Assembly (NCBI GenBank): GCA_014529385.2
Contig: CM043949.1
Coordinates: forward strand, 149,709,850-149,773,849
Origin: Adiantum capillus-veneris
Taxonomy: Eukaryota; Streptophyta; Polypodiopsida; Polypodiales; Pteridaceae
Direction of reading: 5' to 3'
DNA length: 64,000 bases
Shown here: positions 63,510-64,000 of the stretch, one piece after another
How positions within the stretch are numbered: the first letter of the stretch is position 1
Layout: every line of letters starts with the position of its first letter
Made by a program: the position numbers and the translations under genes
Notes under the pieces: model-generated
Database searches by the model: none
The model's input: the letters and a program-made list of their open reading frames with translations, nothing else
Told to the model about the DNA's origin: nothing

Positions 63510-63899
63510 TTGATAAGTTTGATGAATTTAAGATCAGGAAGATACATTGTTAAAGACCAGAAGGTGGAAGGTGACCAAGGTAGCTTAGTGTCCACCGAAG
63601 AGAGTGTAACTCAGGCAATGCCAGATCCTCTAGCACCAATTATTGAGGAAGGTAGTGATACTGACACTTCGTCAGACAAATCTTTCGTCATGATGGGTAG
63701 TCAACAACCAGGAGGTTTCACCTATGATGGACCTATGCGAGGAGAAAGCACCTCCCAAAATCCTTTGAATGATTCGAGGCTCACAATGATCTTCTTAGAG
63801 GGAACAAACTCAAGAGGAGCCCTAGTCTATTCTGACTATCGAGGCCGCAAGTGCATTTGTATCGAAAAGAGGCCAGCACAAAGATTGGAGATAATCTGA
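63510..63899 (+). CDS. Unidentified ORF, possible retroelement gag leader
   Basis: 129 codons from 63510; a second Met at 63525 begins MNLRSGRYIV. Acidic, serine-rich middle (EEGSDTDTSSDKSF) and a basic C-terminus. I do not recognise a domain. Position after a long leader with hairpins suggests the first ORF of a retroelement continuing beyond the window, or a disrupted gag. Confidence 0.35.
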   Translation: MISLMNLRSGRYIVKDQKVEGDQGSLVSTEESVTQAMPDPLAPIIEEGSDTDTSSDKSFVMMGSQQPGGFTYDGPMRGESTSQNPLNDSRLTMIFLEGTNSRGALVYSDYRGRKCICIEKRPAQRLEII

Positions 63900-64000
63900 G
63901 TGTATGATAATGGAGATAGATTCCGAGACGAAAAGGGGAACCACTATTTAATAGTTAGCAACCCTGAAGATTATAACAGATATGGAGATAACGTGGCAAA
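63900..64000. other. Window end, nothing identified
   Basis: The last 100 bases follow the stop of the ORF above and may continue the same element in another frame. Confidence 0.3.

Overview
This is a plant nuclear window made almost entirely of transposable elements and tandem repeats; I see no intact cellular gene. Plant origin follows from two Ty3-type LTR retrotransposon families (one Tat-like with a second RNase H, one chromovirus), a Ty1/copia element primed by initiator-Met tRNA, a CACTA/TNP2 transposase relic and a decayed PPR gene. The wording of the PPR repeats (MQREG-LSP, LKACG, VDMGERIH types) reminds me of fern PPR families. That is a recollection, so 'fern' is only a low-to-moderate inference.

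Layout. 1-3.4 kb: no gene, one copy of a dispersed repeat. 3.4-14.6 kb: a complete Tat-like Ty3 element on the minus strand ('family A', copy A1) with 2.6 kb LTRs, PBS, PPT, a 4 bp target duplication, gag-pol broken by a few stops, and two small related ORFs (orfA, orfB) between the PBS and gag. 14.6-24.6 kb: microsatellites, a foldback/tandem repeat (15.6-15.9 kb), the second dispersed-repeat copy, a PPR pseudogene (20.8-22.1 kb) and a Ty3 integrase scrap. 24.6-29.75 kb: a chromovirus on the minus strand, lacking its 5' end. 29.75-30.65 kb: an inverted piece of the tandem array. 30.65-31.43 kb: part of a copia LTR. 31.43-36.98 kb: 5' half of a second family-A element (plus strand). 37.0-39.4 kb: CACTA/TNP2 pseudogene.

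39.45-54.26 kb: the most unusual region, a tandem array of 13 units. Each unit carries a GCGGTAAT motif cluster, a TATA box (TATAAATAGGGG), a telo-box (AAACCCTAA), a CT-rich leader ending CCAT|GTAAGT (a strong 5' splice site), CA-rich DNA, and a variable number of about 56 bp palindromic sub-repeats with CCAAT and TAATTA cores. It looks like a promoter plus first exon amplified in tandem. A 1.33 kb TIR element and a 2.1 kb non-autonomous LTR element are inserted in it.

54.27-58.96 kb: a copia element (minus strand). 58.96-61.53 kb: a family-A LTR inserted in the copia 5' LTR. 61.53-64.0 kb: the start of another probable retroelement with four copies of a hairpin-forming motif.

The copia target duplication (CCTCG at 54260, CCTTG read inverted at 30650) and the family-A target duplication (ATAG at 58954, CTAT at 31430) are each split between two places about 27 and 24 kb apart. 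Both are reunited, in order and orientation, by flipping 36,977-61,527. I therefore infer a 24.5 kb inversion (or a contig-orientation error) with breakpoints inside a nested family-A element.
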